Assembly (NCBI GenBank): GCA_947184155.2
Contig: CAMXCT020005013.1
Span: 278,501-342,500, forward strand
From: Cladocopium goreaui
Lineage: Eukaryota > Sar > Dinophyceae > Suessiales > Symbiodiniaceae
Direction of reading: 5' to 3'
DNA length: 64,000 nucleotides
The position numbers were made by a program, and so were the translations under genes. Each line of letters starts with the position of its first letter. The stretch's first letter is position 1. The notes under the pieces are model-generated. The model saw only the letters and a program-made list of their open reading frames with translations. It made no database searches and was not told the origin of the DNA. Shown here piece after piece: positions 1-11,166 of this stretch.

Positions 1-215
1 GTCAATAATGTACATAGAATGCTAACAATGGTTATATAATGATTAATAGTGGTTAATAAGGGTACAGCAAACGTAATTGCTAATATTGGTTAGCAATGGT
101 TAATAGTGGTTTTAAAAAAAGGGTAAATTATGATCAATAATGGTTTTCGTAATGGTTGACAATGGCTAATAATGGTCAACAACGGTTAATGATGGTTAAT
201 AGTGATTGATTCCAT
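1..215. repeat. degenerate TGGTTAATAA-type simple repeat
   Basis: Roughly ten-base units of the form tggttaataa, tggttaacaa and tggtcaataa recur through this block with point changes and small indels. No coding frame is supported. It is cut by the window start, so its full length is unknown. Confidence 0.6.
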
Positions 216-342
216 GGCACTGTGGGATGGTTTTTTTTAACGCATTTGTTGTGAAAAATATGCGAGTATAAAACTCATGGTTGGCGCTAATTGGACCCAC
301 ACAGAAAAATGGGGGATTTGTGGAAATATATATATATATATA

Positions 343-448
343 TACTGGTTGGTGGTTTCAACCCCTCTGAAAAATATGAGTTCGTCAGTTGGGATGATTA
401 TTCCCAATACATGGAAAAATAATCCAAATGTTCCAAACCACCAACCAG
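343..448. mobile_element. palindromic MITE family 2, copy 1
   Basis: The element begins CTGGTTGGTGG and ends CCACCAACCAG, a perfect terminal inverted repeat. The interior has the family landmarks ccctctgaaaaatatgag, gttgggatgattattccc and tggaaaaataa. It sits in TA-rich DNA (tata on the left, atat on the right), so the target duplication is blurred. It has no coding capacity and would depend on another element for movement. Confidence 0.8.
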
Positions 449-686
449 ATATTTATATATATATAATATACCCCTTAATAACCCTTCATATGCCTGGCTA
501 TACTAGTCATTTAGTGATTGAATTTGGTGAATATTTACAAAGTCATTGCGAAGCCACTGCGACAAAACCTCCGATGAACCCGGATTGAAATCTTACCAAT
601 TTCTGGCAGGTCAGAAAGGGGATTGTTTTTTCTTCGGCCCCAGCTGGACCCACGGTGGGGGTTTTGTTCTTTCATTGCATTAACAT

Positions 687-788
687 CTGGTTGGTGGTTC
701 ACCTACCCCTCTGAAAAATATGTGTTCGTCAGTTGGGGTGATTATTCCCAATATATGGAAAAATAAAAAATCTTCCAAACCACCAATC
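687..788. mobile_element. palindromic MITE family 2, copy 2
   Basis: Same layout as the copy at 343-448, with a slightly decayed right end (accaccaatcaa). The four bases acat occur directly on both sides, consistent with a 4-bp target-site duplication. Confidence 0.8.
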
Positions 789-1596
789 AAACATCTTCAA
801 TGGGTTCATATTGTTTTTCCCCTCTAGGTCCATGTTCAACCCCAACCTTCAAACCGAGTGTCGTTTATATAAGTCTTTAGTTTCTATTCATTTTGAATGG
901 TACCCAAATATATTAGGTGTTCCCGACCATATCAACCATGGTCCAGTTTTATGCAACCTTGCAGCTCCTATCTTGAGGTGGACCTGCAATTCGCAAAATT
1001 CTTGGACATCATCCAAAATAATCTGAATTCGTTCCAGAAAGCATCCCTGATGTCGTAAACGTAACAATGTCAACCCATCACTGGTCAGGATTTGTCATTC
1101 TGGACTGGCATAAATGACAAACAAAAAAAAACAGACACCATTTACCATCATAAACCATTGGGGCTATTAAAACTGTACCTAAGCCCTAAGCAACAGGTAT
1201 TCTATTCGGTCTGTTGGGTTCACCACATGAGAATCGAGAATTTCATACCATCTTTAACCTCACCGGGCGCCAATGAAGTGACAAATGGCTGGTCATTCTT
1301 AGGATCTTCAAATCCCGACAGGGGTCAGTGCTGATGATACGAGACTACATGACAATTTGCATTGGTGATGACAATTGATGATATGATATTATTTCTTGAT
1401 CATCCTTTATCTACCTGCCTGGCCTAGCTATCCATCTATCTACATATCTGCCGAATCTGCCTACATGAATATGAGAGAGAAAGAGGTATTTACAATAAAC
1501 AAACAAATACTATATATATATACATATATATATATATAATGGCTCTTTATTACTATGTAATCTCCTGCTTCCGTTGCAGCTCCATTCGCACAGGAA

Positions 1597-3009
1597 CTAC
1601 CTGAGGCACAAACGCTTGCTTCTTTTCAGATCTCCAATCACGTCTGCAAGTGTGGCCCCTGGATGTGCACGACAAACTGAGGCCAAAAGCTGCCCATCAG
1701 GCAAGACAACGCGAAGACTCGGCAGGCAAACGTTCAGTTTACGCGCGATACGCCTGTGAGCATCCCATGCGAGATCAGACCTAAGTAAACTCAAGCATAG
1801 GACTTCTTCCCCGGTCAGACCGGAGAATGTCAGCCGCACTTCATTCTCCTCACGAACAGGATCAAGCTGCAGCACAAGGTCTCTACCTTGCAACGTAGGG
1901 CAAACATAGAACGTCCCTGCTTGAGGCGACGGAATAATACATTCTCCATAAATGTTCTCTCCGCAAGCCACAGCACGGCCGTCGCTTCGGAGAAGTGCTG
2001 TATGGCTCCCTCCAGCAGAAACCTGGGTGTACGACACTCCATCATCCAAGGGCGGGATGTTGCATTGTCCAAATGCATTGTTTCCACAAACCACAACAAA
2101 TCCATCACTTCGGAGAAGCGCTGTATGGCTCCCTCCAGCAGAAACCTGGGTGTACGACACTCCATCATCTAAGGGCGGGATGTTGCATTGTCCGTATCTA
2201 TTGCATCCGCAAGCACCAGCACAGCCATCACTTCGGAGAAGCGCTGTATGACTCCCTCCTGCAGAGACGTGGGCGTATGACACTCCCTCGTCCAAGGGCG
2301 GGATGTTGCACTGTCCATATCTGTTGTTTCCACAAACCACAACAAATCCATCACTTCGGAGAAGCGCTGTATGGCTCCCTCCAGCAGAAACCTGGGTGTA
2401 CGACACTCCATCATCTAAGGGCGGGATGTTGCATTGTCCGTATCTATTGCATCCGCAAGCACCAGCACAGCCATCACTTCGGAGAAGCGCTGTATGACTC
2501 CCTCCTGCAGAGACGTGGGCGTATGACACTCCCTCGTCCAAGGGCGGGATGTTGCACTGTCCATATCTGTTGTTTCCACAAACCACAACAAATCCATCAC
2601 TTCGGAGAAGCGCTGTATGGCTCCCTCCAGCAGAAACCTGGGTGTACGACACTCCATCATCTAAGGGCGGGATGTTGCATTGTCCGTAGTCATTGCATCC
2701 GCAAGCCACAGCACAGCCATCACTTTGAAGAAGCACTGTATGACCCCCTCCCGCAGAAACGTGGGCGAATGACACTCCATCGTCCAAGGGCGGGATGTTG
2801 CACTGTCCAAATATATTGCTTCCACAAACCACAGCACAGCCATCACTTTGGAGAAGCGCTGTATGGCTCCCTCCAGCAGAAACCTGGGTGCACGACACTC
2901 CATCATCTAAGGGCGGGATGTTGCATTGTCCGTATGTATTGCATCCGCAAGCCACAGCACAGCCATCACTTTGGAGAAGCACGGCGTGAGTATCGCCTGC
3001 CGAAACCAT
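1597..3009 (-). CDS. RCC1-like tandem-repeat protein with ubiquitin-like tail
   Basis: The frame is open for 470 residues. Residues 1 to about 368 are nine near-identical 41-residue units with the core VSAGGSHTALLRSDG, a CGxNxYGQCNIPPLD stretch and DDGVSYTQ. This is the RCC1/beta-propeller pattern; seven to nine blades usually form one propeller. Residues about 369-470 include LRVVLPDGQLLAS, a segment typical of the ubiquitin-like tail on this dinoflagellate class. Function is unknown beyond a likely protein-binding scaffold. The ATG at 3009 is preceded in frame by TGA three codons upstream with no AG between, which favours this start. An acceptor just inside the frame (ggcag|GCGATAC) is an alternative. 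The last codons read CTCAG|GTAG, so a donor could remove the stop and extend the protein. The units are homogenised at DNA level with a 246-bp (two-unit) super-period. Confidence 0.85.
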   Translation of the reverse strand: MVSAGDTHAVLLQSDGCAVACGCNTYGQCNIPPLDDGVSCTQVSAGGSHTALLQSDGCAVVCGSNIFGQCNIPPLDDGVSFAHVSAGGGHTVLLQSDGCAVACGCNDYGQCNIPPLDDGVSYTQVSAGGSHTALLRSDGFVVVCGNNRYGQCNIPPLDEGVSYAHVSAGGSHTALLRSDGCAGACGCNRYGQCNIPPLDDGVSYTQVSAGGSHTALLRSDGFVVVCGNNRYGQCNIPPLDEGVSYAHVSAGGSHTALLRSDGCAGACGCNRYGQCNIPPLDDGVSYTQVSAGGSHTALLRSDGFVVVCGNNAFGQCNIPPLDDGVSYTQVSAGGSHTALLRSDGRAVACGENIYGECIIPSPQAGTFYVCPTLQGRDLVLQLDPVREENEVRLTFSGLTGEEVLCLSLLRSDLAWDAHRRIARKLNVCLPSLRVVLPDGQLLASVCRAHPGATLADVIGDLKRSKRLCLR

Positions 3010-3644
3010 TGCAGATCAATACCAAGCTGGCCAAGAGTGGGAAATTCTTGGGTTACAGGACAATTCTGTCATTTCCTGCATCAATAACGGTGTTTCGCGT
3101 GCCTGATGACTGCTGCTAGCTGTCTGGTAGGAGGATTTCAAGAAAAAAAGATGAAAAAGGTTGTGAAATCAAAACCTGCAATCGTGCTGCGGTGCTTGGG
3201 CCATTTGGCTATTGCCCTTCTCCTGGTTCCAAAAATTCACACGAAACTCCGCTCAATCTGTTGATTCATTGCTGTCATTTGAGGTTATTAGAAAATATAT
3301 ATAATATACTCATTTATACTCCGGCAAGGGGGCCCAAACAGCGTGTGGGAAGTTACTTGGGGGAAGCCTGGCGGGAAGTCACGCCCATGGACCTCTAGAG
3401 TCTAGAGTATCTTTGATTCTTATAGAAACCAACCAGGACAGAATCTTCCACGTTTGATCCTGCAAAAAAGGTGCGTTCTGCCGCGAGAGCTTAGGCTGGA
3501 TGAAAAACCACTGAGACCACCGCGTGCAGAGACGAATTGGGTCACAGATCAGGTAGCTCAAAGAGAAGAGAGAACACGGAGGCTAGAGACGCAGGCTAGA
3601 GAAGAGGTAGCTCAGTGAAGTAGGTTGGAGTAGAAGTAGCTTGG

Positions 3645-3795
3645 GATTTCCTTCATTCATTCATTCACCCACTCACTCACTAATTCAACACTACTTCATT
3701 AGTTCATTTACTCAAATACTCATTTGCTCATTCACTCATTTCACTCAATCATCTCACTAATCTCATTCATCTCATTCCGTCAACTCATTCAGTCA
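3645..3795. repeat. ATTCATTCA / CACTCA simple repeat
   Basis: Runs of attcattcattcac, cactcactcacta and catttactca-type units. Low complexity, no gene. The stretch from 3010 to 3645 shows nothing I can support as coding. Confidence 0.6.
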
Positions 3796-4017
3796 GTGAT
3801 GCATTCAAAAGACTTTCTTGCAGGCCCTTGTCCCATGCCATAGCCAGCACTCTTTCCGAAACGTCCACCCCGGCACGGCAGGGAACTGTACCAGTAGGAA
3901 TCTCCCGTGGCTGTTCCACCTGGGTTTGGGGGCAGCTACCCTATTTTCAGGAAAATTACTTTACTTCGTGTGATCCCCACCATGACATTTATACATTTTG
4001 TTACTGGCAAATCTTCT

Positions 4018-4285
4018 GGCATTCTATCTGACATTTTATCTGGCATTCTATCTGGCATACCTTCTGGCATTCTATCTGGCATATCTTCTGGCATTCTAAT
4101 CTGGCAAACATTCTGGCACTTTATCTGGCATATCTTCTGGCATTCTATTTGACATTTTATCTGGCATTCTATCTGGCATACCTTCTGGCATTCTATCTGG
4201 CATATCTTCTGGCATATCTTCTGGCATTCTATCTGGCATATCTTATAGCTTTCTATCTGGCATATCTTCTGGCATTCTTTCTGGC
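4018..4285. repeat. TCTGGCATATCTTCTGGCATT minisatellite
   Basis: About 20 imperfect units built from tctggcat plus short fillers (atctt, attcta, attttatc). Several frames stay open across it on both strands (for example repeating MPDRMPE and CQIECQK on the minus strand), which is an artefact of the repeat and not evidence for a protein. Confidence 0.85.
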
Positions 4286-4286
4286 C

Positions 4287-4532
4287 GTTGAGGTCCAGCA
4301 GTGCACACTGAGCTGGGAAGGTCCCAGGTTGAGGTCCAGCGGTGCACACTGAGCTGGGCAGGTCCCAGGTTGAGGTCCAGCGGTGCACACTGAGCTGGGC
4401 AGATCCCAGGTTGAGGTCCAGCGGTGCACACTGAGCTGGAACGGTCCCAGGTTGAGGTCCAGCGGTGCACACTGAGCTGGGAAGGTCCCAGGTTGAGGTC
4501 CAGCGGTGCACACTGAGCTGGGAAGTTGGCAA
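4287..4532. repeat. 41-bp minisatellite, six units
   Basis: Units start at 4287, 4328, 4369, 4410, 4451 and 4492, each beginning gttgaggtccagcggtgca and continuing cactgagctggg. Because 41 is not a multiple of three, each minus frame cycles through the same three short peptides (such as SSVCTAGPQPG and LSVHRWTSTWD). This explains several overlapping long open frames here. It adjoins the tctggcat minisatellite directly. Confidence 0.9.
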
Positions 4533-4973
4533 AGAGCTTGGCGCAGAGAGTCGGCGAAGAGAGTTGGCAAAGAGCTTGGCGAAGAGTTGGCAAGGCGGAA
4601 GTGCAGGTGGAAGTTGATGCAGACATGGTCGAGGAGAAACTGGAGGAGGAGGACGAGGAGGAAGAGGACAGCTAGTCGAGGAGGAGGAGGAGGAAGAGCG
4701 CTCTGATAAAATCTAACAACCCTCACCTGGCAGGTGGGGAAAAACCCATTGTGGTTGTGGATGCAAATGGTTGAACAAATGCCTCAACTTGTTTCAAATT
4801 ATGGTTCAATAATGTTCAATATCATTTTAGAAGCTGACATTTGCTATCCCAATTGACATAGACCCCAACTAATCACACATTTGAGAGGAGAGTAGTCTTC
4901 TCCCCATATTGGCCGTGCTAAGCCGTGAAAGCAACCGACGGTCAAAACTGCCCCGGTCCAGCTGGTGTGTGAC

Positions 4974-5037
4974 CAGGTGGAGGCTTCCGAAAAGAGACTG
5001 GGCTTCAACTCATCCAGACCTTTGACAACTCGGCGGG
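4974..5037 (-). CDS. putative internal exon, unknown protein
   Basis: Acceptor ctctgcag|CCCGCC and a GT donor (CACCTG|GTCACAC) bound 64 bp. The frame reads RRVVKGLDELKPSLFSEAST, with two bases at each end shared with neighbouring codons. Composition is protein-like and the patch is GC-rich against its surroundings. No family recognised. Neighbouring exons were not linked. Confidence 0.4.
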
Positions 5038-6680
5038 CTGCAGAGTGTGTCACTTGGGTCACCGACCCAATTGCGGTTGAATGGGGTTAATGGAGTTTAA
5101 CCCATCAGGTTATGGTGATTTTGTGGGATTTTAGATTTATATTATAATAGTATATAATAGTTATAATGGGAAATTGCCATGATTATCCATGATTACAATC
5201 CCATCAAGGGTTTTGTTCTAAAAAACTATCGGGGCTGTCGCGTTCGCAAATGATCCCCCAACTGGCGGAATCATCCCCAACTGGCAGATTAGAACCCCAT
5301 CCCCCACAACTCACGGGTTTTCGCTCGTTGGGGGACTTGCAATCCCAAGCCACTAAAAAAATGATGGGTTTAAACGTGGTTTATATAATAACTTATTATT
5401 GGCAATCCAATCTGCAACAGATTGAGTGAAGGAATATCAAGGAATAAACATGTTGCACCCAATGAATTGATGGTTTCAATTTGCTTGAAACATATCAATA
5501 AATTGCAACATGCCAAACTAGAATGGAGATACCAAAAAATGTTTCAGACTACAGGTATACCAGTTGACAAAACGGGGTCAAAATTTCAAATCCACCACTG
5601 GGATTTGACCAGTTTGACTCGGCTGCCTTCGCAGTTTGTTGCTGCATTTGCCGACCGCTAATCAAACATGGCAATGGGAAATCGTACAGAAAATAGAGGT
5701 TTGCAGCTGGGAAAAAATCTACAAAATCACAATTTTTCCATTGCCACGTTTGAATACCACGTTTGGTACTCATCATAAATCGCGCACACGTTGCCACTAC
5801 TGAGACCCAATGTAGTTGGTGAAGGCTAAGATGGCTAAGGTCAAACCCCCATGTAAGCAGCGTCACACCTTTGCTTGGTGTAACACCGGATTTTGCAGAT
5901 GGCCCCAGAAAAGAACATACTGTACCTGGGCATAAGTCTGGGTTACAGTAATGGGGATTAACTGGATATAGCTAGATATTCATTAGGATAAATATATCAT
6001 TATCTGTATATTTGTTCTGGATGAATCACAAAAAAACTCACTAACCTCATAAGTTCCGCTATTTCGGGATACTGCCACAATCATTCGTCAGCTGAGCCCC
6101 CTGGCCGTCATCGCCCAGCTCGGAAAAGACCCCATGCCGACCTGACACATATGGGGATGGGTCAAAAACCTCTAAAATCACCATATTGCCATTATATTAT
6201 TGGGGGTATCACTATTTGGTTTACTATTGCTTTACCCACATTATACCATATTTCGGGGGGAATAACAATCCTTACAAGAGAGTAAACATGTTCATATGTG
6301 TGTTTTCTGTGAAGGTGTTTGTCTGAACTGACTCTTTGAACTCCACTTTGTTGAAAGCTTTACTCGTTGGGGCTCGCCCTTGAAACAACTGAAAGCAAGG
6401 GAAACCCGAAATGACCGAGCCGTGAATCAAAGGTGATAGAAATTTGCCAAAGTCAATGGTCATGGTTGGTAAACCCTTAATTATGAATTCCTTGACTTTC
6501 CACTTGGACAAGTGAGTGAGACCATGTCAGAAGTGTTTTTTGTTGATACCTTACCTACCCGAACTTGCAAAGTTCAGACATGGCTACAAAAATTGGATCA
6601 AAACACATGGGAGTTTTCGAGGATTTCCTGTCAATAAACCCCCACTTTACTACTAAGGGAGGGTCCCATTTTTGCTCAAT
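5038..6680. other. AT-rich intron/intergenic stretch
   Basis: No supported gene. GC-richer islands at 5225-5335 and 6100-6160 could be tiny exons but lack a clear frame. The longer open frames here (around 5549-5866 and 5422-5661) have no splice or family support. Confidence 0.4.
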
Positions 6681-6766
6681 ACCCTCTGGTAAACTGACTT
6701 AGCTATGGAAAATGCATGGCTTTCTTAAGTAAATCATCTAACTATTGAGCCCGCCATGGCTTCAGC
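6680..6766. mobile_element. MITE family 1, truncated copy
   Basis: Left arm taccctctggtaaactgac and the inner segment ending gccatggcttca are recognisable. The right arm is missing and the sequence passes straight into a GC-rich patch at 6768-6836. Confidence 0.6.
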
Positions 6767-6786
6767 GAAGGCCCGATATGGCCCTA

Positions 6787-6827
6787 GCCGCACCGCACCT
6801 CTCTTCGGTCGAGCAATGGTCACCTGG
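6787..6827 (-). CDS. possible micro-exon
   Basis: On the minus strand an acceptor gccgcag|CCAGGT opens a frame PGDHCSTEERCGAA, with possible GC or GT donors near 6787. The plus strand is also open from an ATG at 6770 (MASAKARYGPSR). Strand and limits are therefore uncertain. Confidence 0.2.
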
Positions 6828-6881
6828 CTGCGGCGATGAATTCATCCATACATCATTCCATCCATCAACCACCTATTTATA

Positions 6882-6985
6882 CTGGTTGGTGGTTGAGCCA
6901 CCCTTCTGAAAAATATGAGTTCGTCAATGGGAAGGATTATCCCATATATTATGGAAAATAATAAATGTTCCAAACCACCAACCAG
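6882..6985. mobile_element. palindromic MITE family 2, copy 3
   Basis: Ends CTGGTTGGTGG and CCACCAACCAG with tata on both flanks. The interior carries the variant atgggaaggattatccc, shared with the copy at 34289, marking a subfamily. Confidence 0.8.
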
Positions 6986-7379
6986 TATATATATATACGA
7001 TGTAAATATTGTATATACGTGTATATATACATATAAATATATATATATATATCAGTATAACCTTTGCAACAAGCCTGAAAAATCTGAAAATGAAACTGCA
7101 TCTTTGGAGCTGACAGGAGTGCTTTAGTAACCTCATTCACGCCTTGCTGGTAAAAAACAAAAAAAACTGCCTAGTGCGCTACTCGTATGTCCGTTGGCCA
7201 ATCATACCAGCGGGATATGTTGGGGATCATCCCAGTGGCTATGGGATGCTGGTGTTGGTCAACTTCCTTAGCGGGAGAACCGGATCATCCTCGCTGTCAC
7301 CGGCGTTGTTTTTCCCAACTTTACTTGGGAAATTTTCACATGTCCGATAAGTTTTGAAGCTTCAAAAGCCCAATTGATC

Positions 7380-7485
7380 TACCCTCTGGTAAACTAACAT
7401 AGCTATGGAAAACCACCATTTTTTATAGGTAATTCAACTATAAATGGCCATTTTCAATAGCTATGTTAGTCATTACCAGAGGGTA
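7380..7485. mobile_element. palindromic MITE family 1, copy
   Basis: Starts TACCCTCTGGTAAACTAACA and ends with its near-complement TTACCAGAGGGTA. The interior holds catagctatgg on the left and aatagctatgtta on the right. If the outer TA is the duplicated target, the element proper runs from CCCTCTGGT to ACCAGAGGG, the layout of Tc1/mariner-related (Stowaway-like) non-coding elements. Confidence 0.85.
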
Positions 7486-7960
7486 AAGTTTGTGGGGCAT
7501 ATCATGCCCCTATCCACCTCAGTTGATCAAATCCTCACATCTCTTGTGACCCCATCCCGACCATCATCCCGCAACACTTTTATGGATTTTTCTGGGTAGA
7601 AGTTTCTACCCCATGAATTCCAGATGATGTAAGGTATCACTGTCATTAAGAAGTCATGTCAAATGACGATTTTTTCCCCCAAATATTAACCACCCAGAAA
7701 GCCATGGTTGAATAGGGGATAAAAAACCACATATTTGGGGACCATTTGGATGGGGATGTTTAAAGTGACCAGGGGATGAACCACTACTTGTGATGGTGAT
7801 CAAAATTCTTATTGACCCCATTAATATAAGATTAATATAAGTATGAAATTCACCGGTAAATATCCCACATATATCCCACATATCCACTGGGATTAACACA
7901 TATCACCCTATATCCACTGGAACCAGTACTCTATCCTCACTGGACCCAGCTCTTTGGAGC

Positions 7961-7996
7961 CTTCCGCTTCAGCGACGGAAGTGCCATGGGGTTACC
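7961..7996 (-). CDS. possible 36-bp micro-exon
   Basis: Acceptor cggggag|GGTAAC and a GC donor (CGGAAG|GCTCC) bound twelve codons, GNPMALPSLKRK. The frame stays open to SWVQ if the GC donor is not used. The GC-rich patch spans 7930-8040. No family recognised. Confidence 0.3.
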
Positions 7997-8644
7997 CTCC
8001 CCGACAGGCGAAATTCACACCACTTCCACTTGGAGCCAGGGATTGAAGGCATCAAAATGCTGAAAAAGATGGGGCGTGAGAAATCAAGTTAAAATTGAAC
8101 CCACCAGGGAAATAGATGGAAATGTTGGAGTTGAGATGAAAGCCTTGGGATATCTTTAAAAAAACGGTAAAAATATGGAAAAAAATAGAACTTGAGATGT
8201 ACAAATGGGATTAAACAACAAGAAATGTAAAGAAAGATTGATTTAAAATGACCTGATCAGCAAAAACTGGGCCTCGAAAAGCAAAATCATGTTGCTTGTT
8301 CTTGAGCGCAGCTTTTGCCATAAAAAAAACTCCTCATTCTGAGTGAACTCCAATTTCTTGTTAGATTCCAATGCCGTGTGGTTTTCCCTCCCATCATTTT
8401 GTTGGTTAAATCACTGTTTAACGACCGGTGTCTTGGCCCATGTTCAACTAAAAACCTAGGAGAAATTCAATTTTGAATTTCTATGAAATGTTCTGAAATG
8501 TTCAGGTATTTCCTAATTTGTTCATAAATATATAATATATCCAAAGATATCAGATATTCCCAATTCTGGGTCAAGTTATCCCCGTGATCTCCCTTAAAAC
8601 GACTGGTTTTATCTCCCTTTCCCCAGCCCACCACCCCACCATTC

Positions 8645-8718
8645 CTGTGCGCAGCTGTCAGGCCACTGACACCACCACCTACCACCACCACGTCCAAGGA
8701 GTCGTCAGACTTGGAGGC
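8645..8718 (-). CDS. exon with FAD/NAD dinucleotide-binding motif
   Basis: Acceptor ctgccttag|GCC and a GA donor (GCGCACAG|GAATGG) bound 74 bp. The frame reads ASKSDDSLDVVVVGGGVSGL then TAAHR. The hydrophobic strand VVVV followed by GGGVSGL matches the GxGxxG-type Rossmann fingerprint at the N-terminus of FAD-dependent amine oxidases, desaturases and protoporphyrinogen oxidases. The residues before it are polar, fitting a short N-terminal region. The exon would be entered in phase 0 and left in phase 2. Downstream exons (below 8.6 kb) were not identified with confidence, so the enzyme cannot be named. A lone exon or a decayed fragment is possible. Confidence 0.5.
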
Positions 8719-9950
8719 CTAAGGCAGTCGGTGTTTTTTGTCAGTGTTTCGACTTCAAAACTCCGAAAGGCTGAGGTTTTTCGTTGGGCATGTGACCCAA
8801 AACATGTATTATAGCTTGTTTGACAAACAAAATGGGGAGTTTGCCAGCAAAAACTATTGGATTCAATTTCATACCGAAAAAAGTTATTGTCTGGAATGTC
8901 TTGGTTTTTTTGGCTTGGGCTTCACGTTGAGATAGAGGTATACTCAAACACCATCTGCCCAGTAGCAGCTCAATGCATCGATTGCAAGCAAACAAACCCT
9001 ACAGTATGGATTCCCATCGTAGTATGGATTCCCATTGTAGAATCTATTCCATGTAGCCATTTAGGATCATTTAGGCCAAATGAAATTCTATTACTATTCT
9101 TACAGAAGTGCCAATAAACATACTGTGGTACCCTGCTGTAAATGTTGACATAGTTGTAGAAAAGCCACCAGAAAGGCAAATCATGTTCCGAACAGGCCCC
9201 ATGGGTTTTCCACATGGCAAGTGGGAATGTATCACAACAACCATCCCCAAACACACAGGCTGAAAACACAGCGTCCATCCCAAGAGGTTTCGGAACGAGA
9301 AAAAATCCCTTCGTCATTTCAGAAATACCCTCCAGTAATCATATAATACAAGCTAAGCTATTCCAATAAATAACGAATAGTAAATACTATTATCATTCTA
9401 TCATTCAGTTTACTGGAGGGCAATCTATTGATCCAAAAAAAAAACGATCAACAACTGATCTCCCAGTCCCATTCATGAATCCGACGCTTGAAACCAAAGT
9501 CCCAAGAACGCCCATCCCATTTAGTACAAACAAAACATCGCCAACGAAATATCTACGGTACCCAATCTATCCAAATGTTGTTCCCAATCTACCCATAGTG
9601 TGGGCCAATAATAAACCATCCCCAATATTACCACAGATGGCCTTTAATACCGTCCCTAAACGGTGGATTTACTACTGGGTTTACCACATTAAGAATAACG
9701 TATGATCATGTAAATAAATATTCAGAGGATGATATAATCAGATAAGAATGATTACTTTAATAGTATCTACCAATATTGATCCCATTGGTTAATTAGGTGG
9801 ATTCAATCATATTGGATATCCCATATAGATTTTTCCACAATTTTCCGCAATATTCCCACTGAATCACCATTAAATCACATATATATATATATATACTGTG
9901 TATATATATATATATAATAAATCCAAAAGTAAAACACCGAGCAACCACAA
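8719..9950. other. AT-rich stretch, no clear gene
   Basis: The patch at 9160-9300 is moderately GC-rich and open on the minus strand (for example GKPMGPVRNMICLSGG), but I found no convincing splice pair. The rest is AT-rich with short TA runs. Confidence 0.35.
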
Positions 9951-9953
9951 AAC

Positions 9954-10080
9954 ACTCTCTGGTAAACGTTTACATGACTATGGATAAACCAACATGACAA
10001 AAAGGAAAATCCACCCATTTTATAGCTGGGTAAATCAACTATTTCGACTGGGCCATGGCTTCAATAGCAAACTGCAACAA
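9954..10080. mobile_element. MITE family 1, subfamily b, decayed copy
   Basis: Carries ctctctggtaaacg on the left and the subfamily b interior gggtaaatcaactatttc then ggccatggcttcaatagcaa. The right terminus is lost. Confidence 0.55.
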
Positions 10081-10958
10081 ATCACCATGAAATCACCATG
10101 GTCTCCGCACCAGGCAGGTGGCCACCTCGGGCTGGTGATTGTTTTTCTGGTTAGTTAATGGTTAGTTAAATTGGTTTGTAAATGTTAATGCATAAAATTG
10201 GTCAAACGAACAGGTGGTGTTTTTGATGTTAATTGACGTTATAAATTGATGTAAATTCACAACTGGGTGATTTTTGTCCGCAAAACCAAGAATATATAGT
10301 AAAGAATTGGTGCTTGTTCAAGGATTGCACATGATTTAAGCAACAAACATGCTGGAATAAGAATGTGTAACATCAAGAATCATGGGATATAAAATGAGAG
10401 AAGCCCGTCCCAAGGCCACCCAGCATTATAAGCGTTAAAAAAAAATGGTTGTTACACGTTCCAATTTTAAGATGTGTAGGGATCATTCGTGAAAGATCAA
10501 CTGGGAACCCCACAAAGGGTTTGCCAGCTTGGATGTTAAGTTCCAATGAGTTTCCTGTTTTGTTACAAACTTCCTACTCCGGTGATATCATTACCCACCT
10601 AGTGCGAGTGGAAATGCGACTGTTTGTTGCGGAAAATTGCCATTTGGCGGTCTATCCTGCGCTCATGGCAAATCTATGCAAATCTTGGATAGCCTCTATT
10701 TTTTTTGCGTTGGCTCATTTGGGTTACTACAAGTACTTGCCAATTTACAAAAGATTCAAGTACTACACTAGCCGTCAAAAAAGGTTTACCAATTCATGAA
10801 GGCAAACTTCAACTACTGAAATTGAGGATGATTGCAATATTTCTCTCTGAAACAGGGCCATCTTTAGGGACTCACCAAAGAATTGGCACTGGGTACCTCC
10901 AATTTCAGTACCTTTGGTACCACCAGTTTTGATCAGCAAAACTCATGCTTAGAGTCTC

Positions 10959-11065
10959 TACCCTCTGGTAAACGGGCTAACATAACGGAAAATCACCATG
11001 CTATTAATGGGAAAACTCACTATAAATTGCCATTTTCAATAGCTATGTTAAATTACCAGAGGGTA
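10959..11065. mobile_element. palindromic MITE family 1, copy
   Basis: Starts TACCCTCTGGTAAAC and ends AAATTACCAGAGGGTA. The middle is aatgggaaaactcactata, which marks it as close to the copies at 12614 and 20069. Confidence 0.85.
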
Positions 11066-11166
11066 TCTTTGTTGATTCACTCCACATCTTGTGGTGAAAT
11101 CTGTAAGGAAACATCCCATGTTTCGAGTTTTCAGGCCGTCAAAACCGTCCCGTCCAAACCCTCCAC

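Noticed and set aside
1995-3119. 374-codon plus-strand open frame antisense to the RCC1 repeats
   Set aside because: It repeats HHFGEALYGSLQQKPGCTTL with the same period because it is the shadow of the homogenised RCC1 units; the minus frame has the family match.
4243-4726. Long overlapping minus-strand frames of 127-198 codons
   Set aside because: They are produced by the 41-bp and tctggcat minisatellites, which lack stops; the peptide merely cycles.
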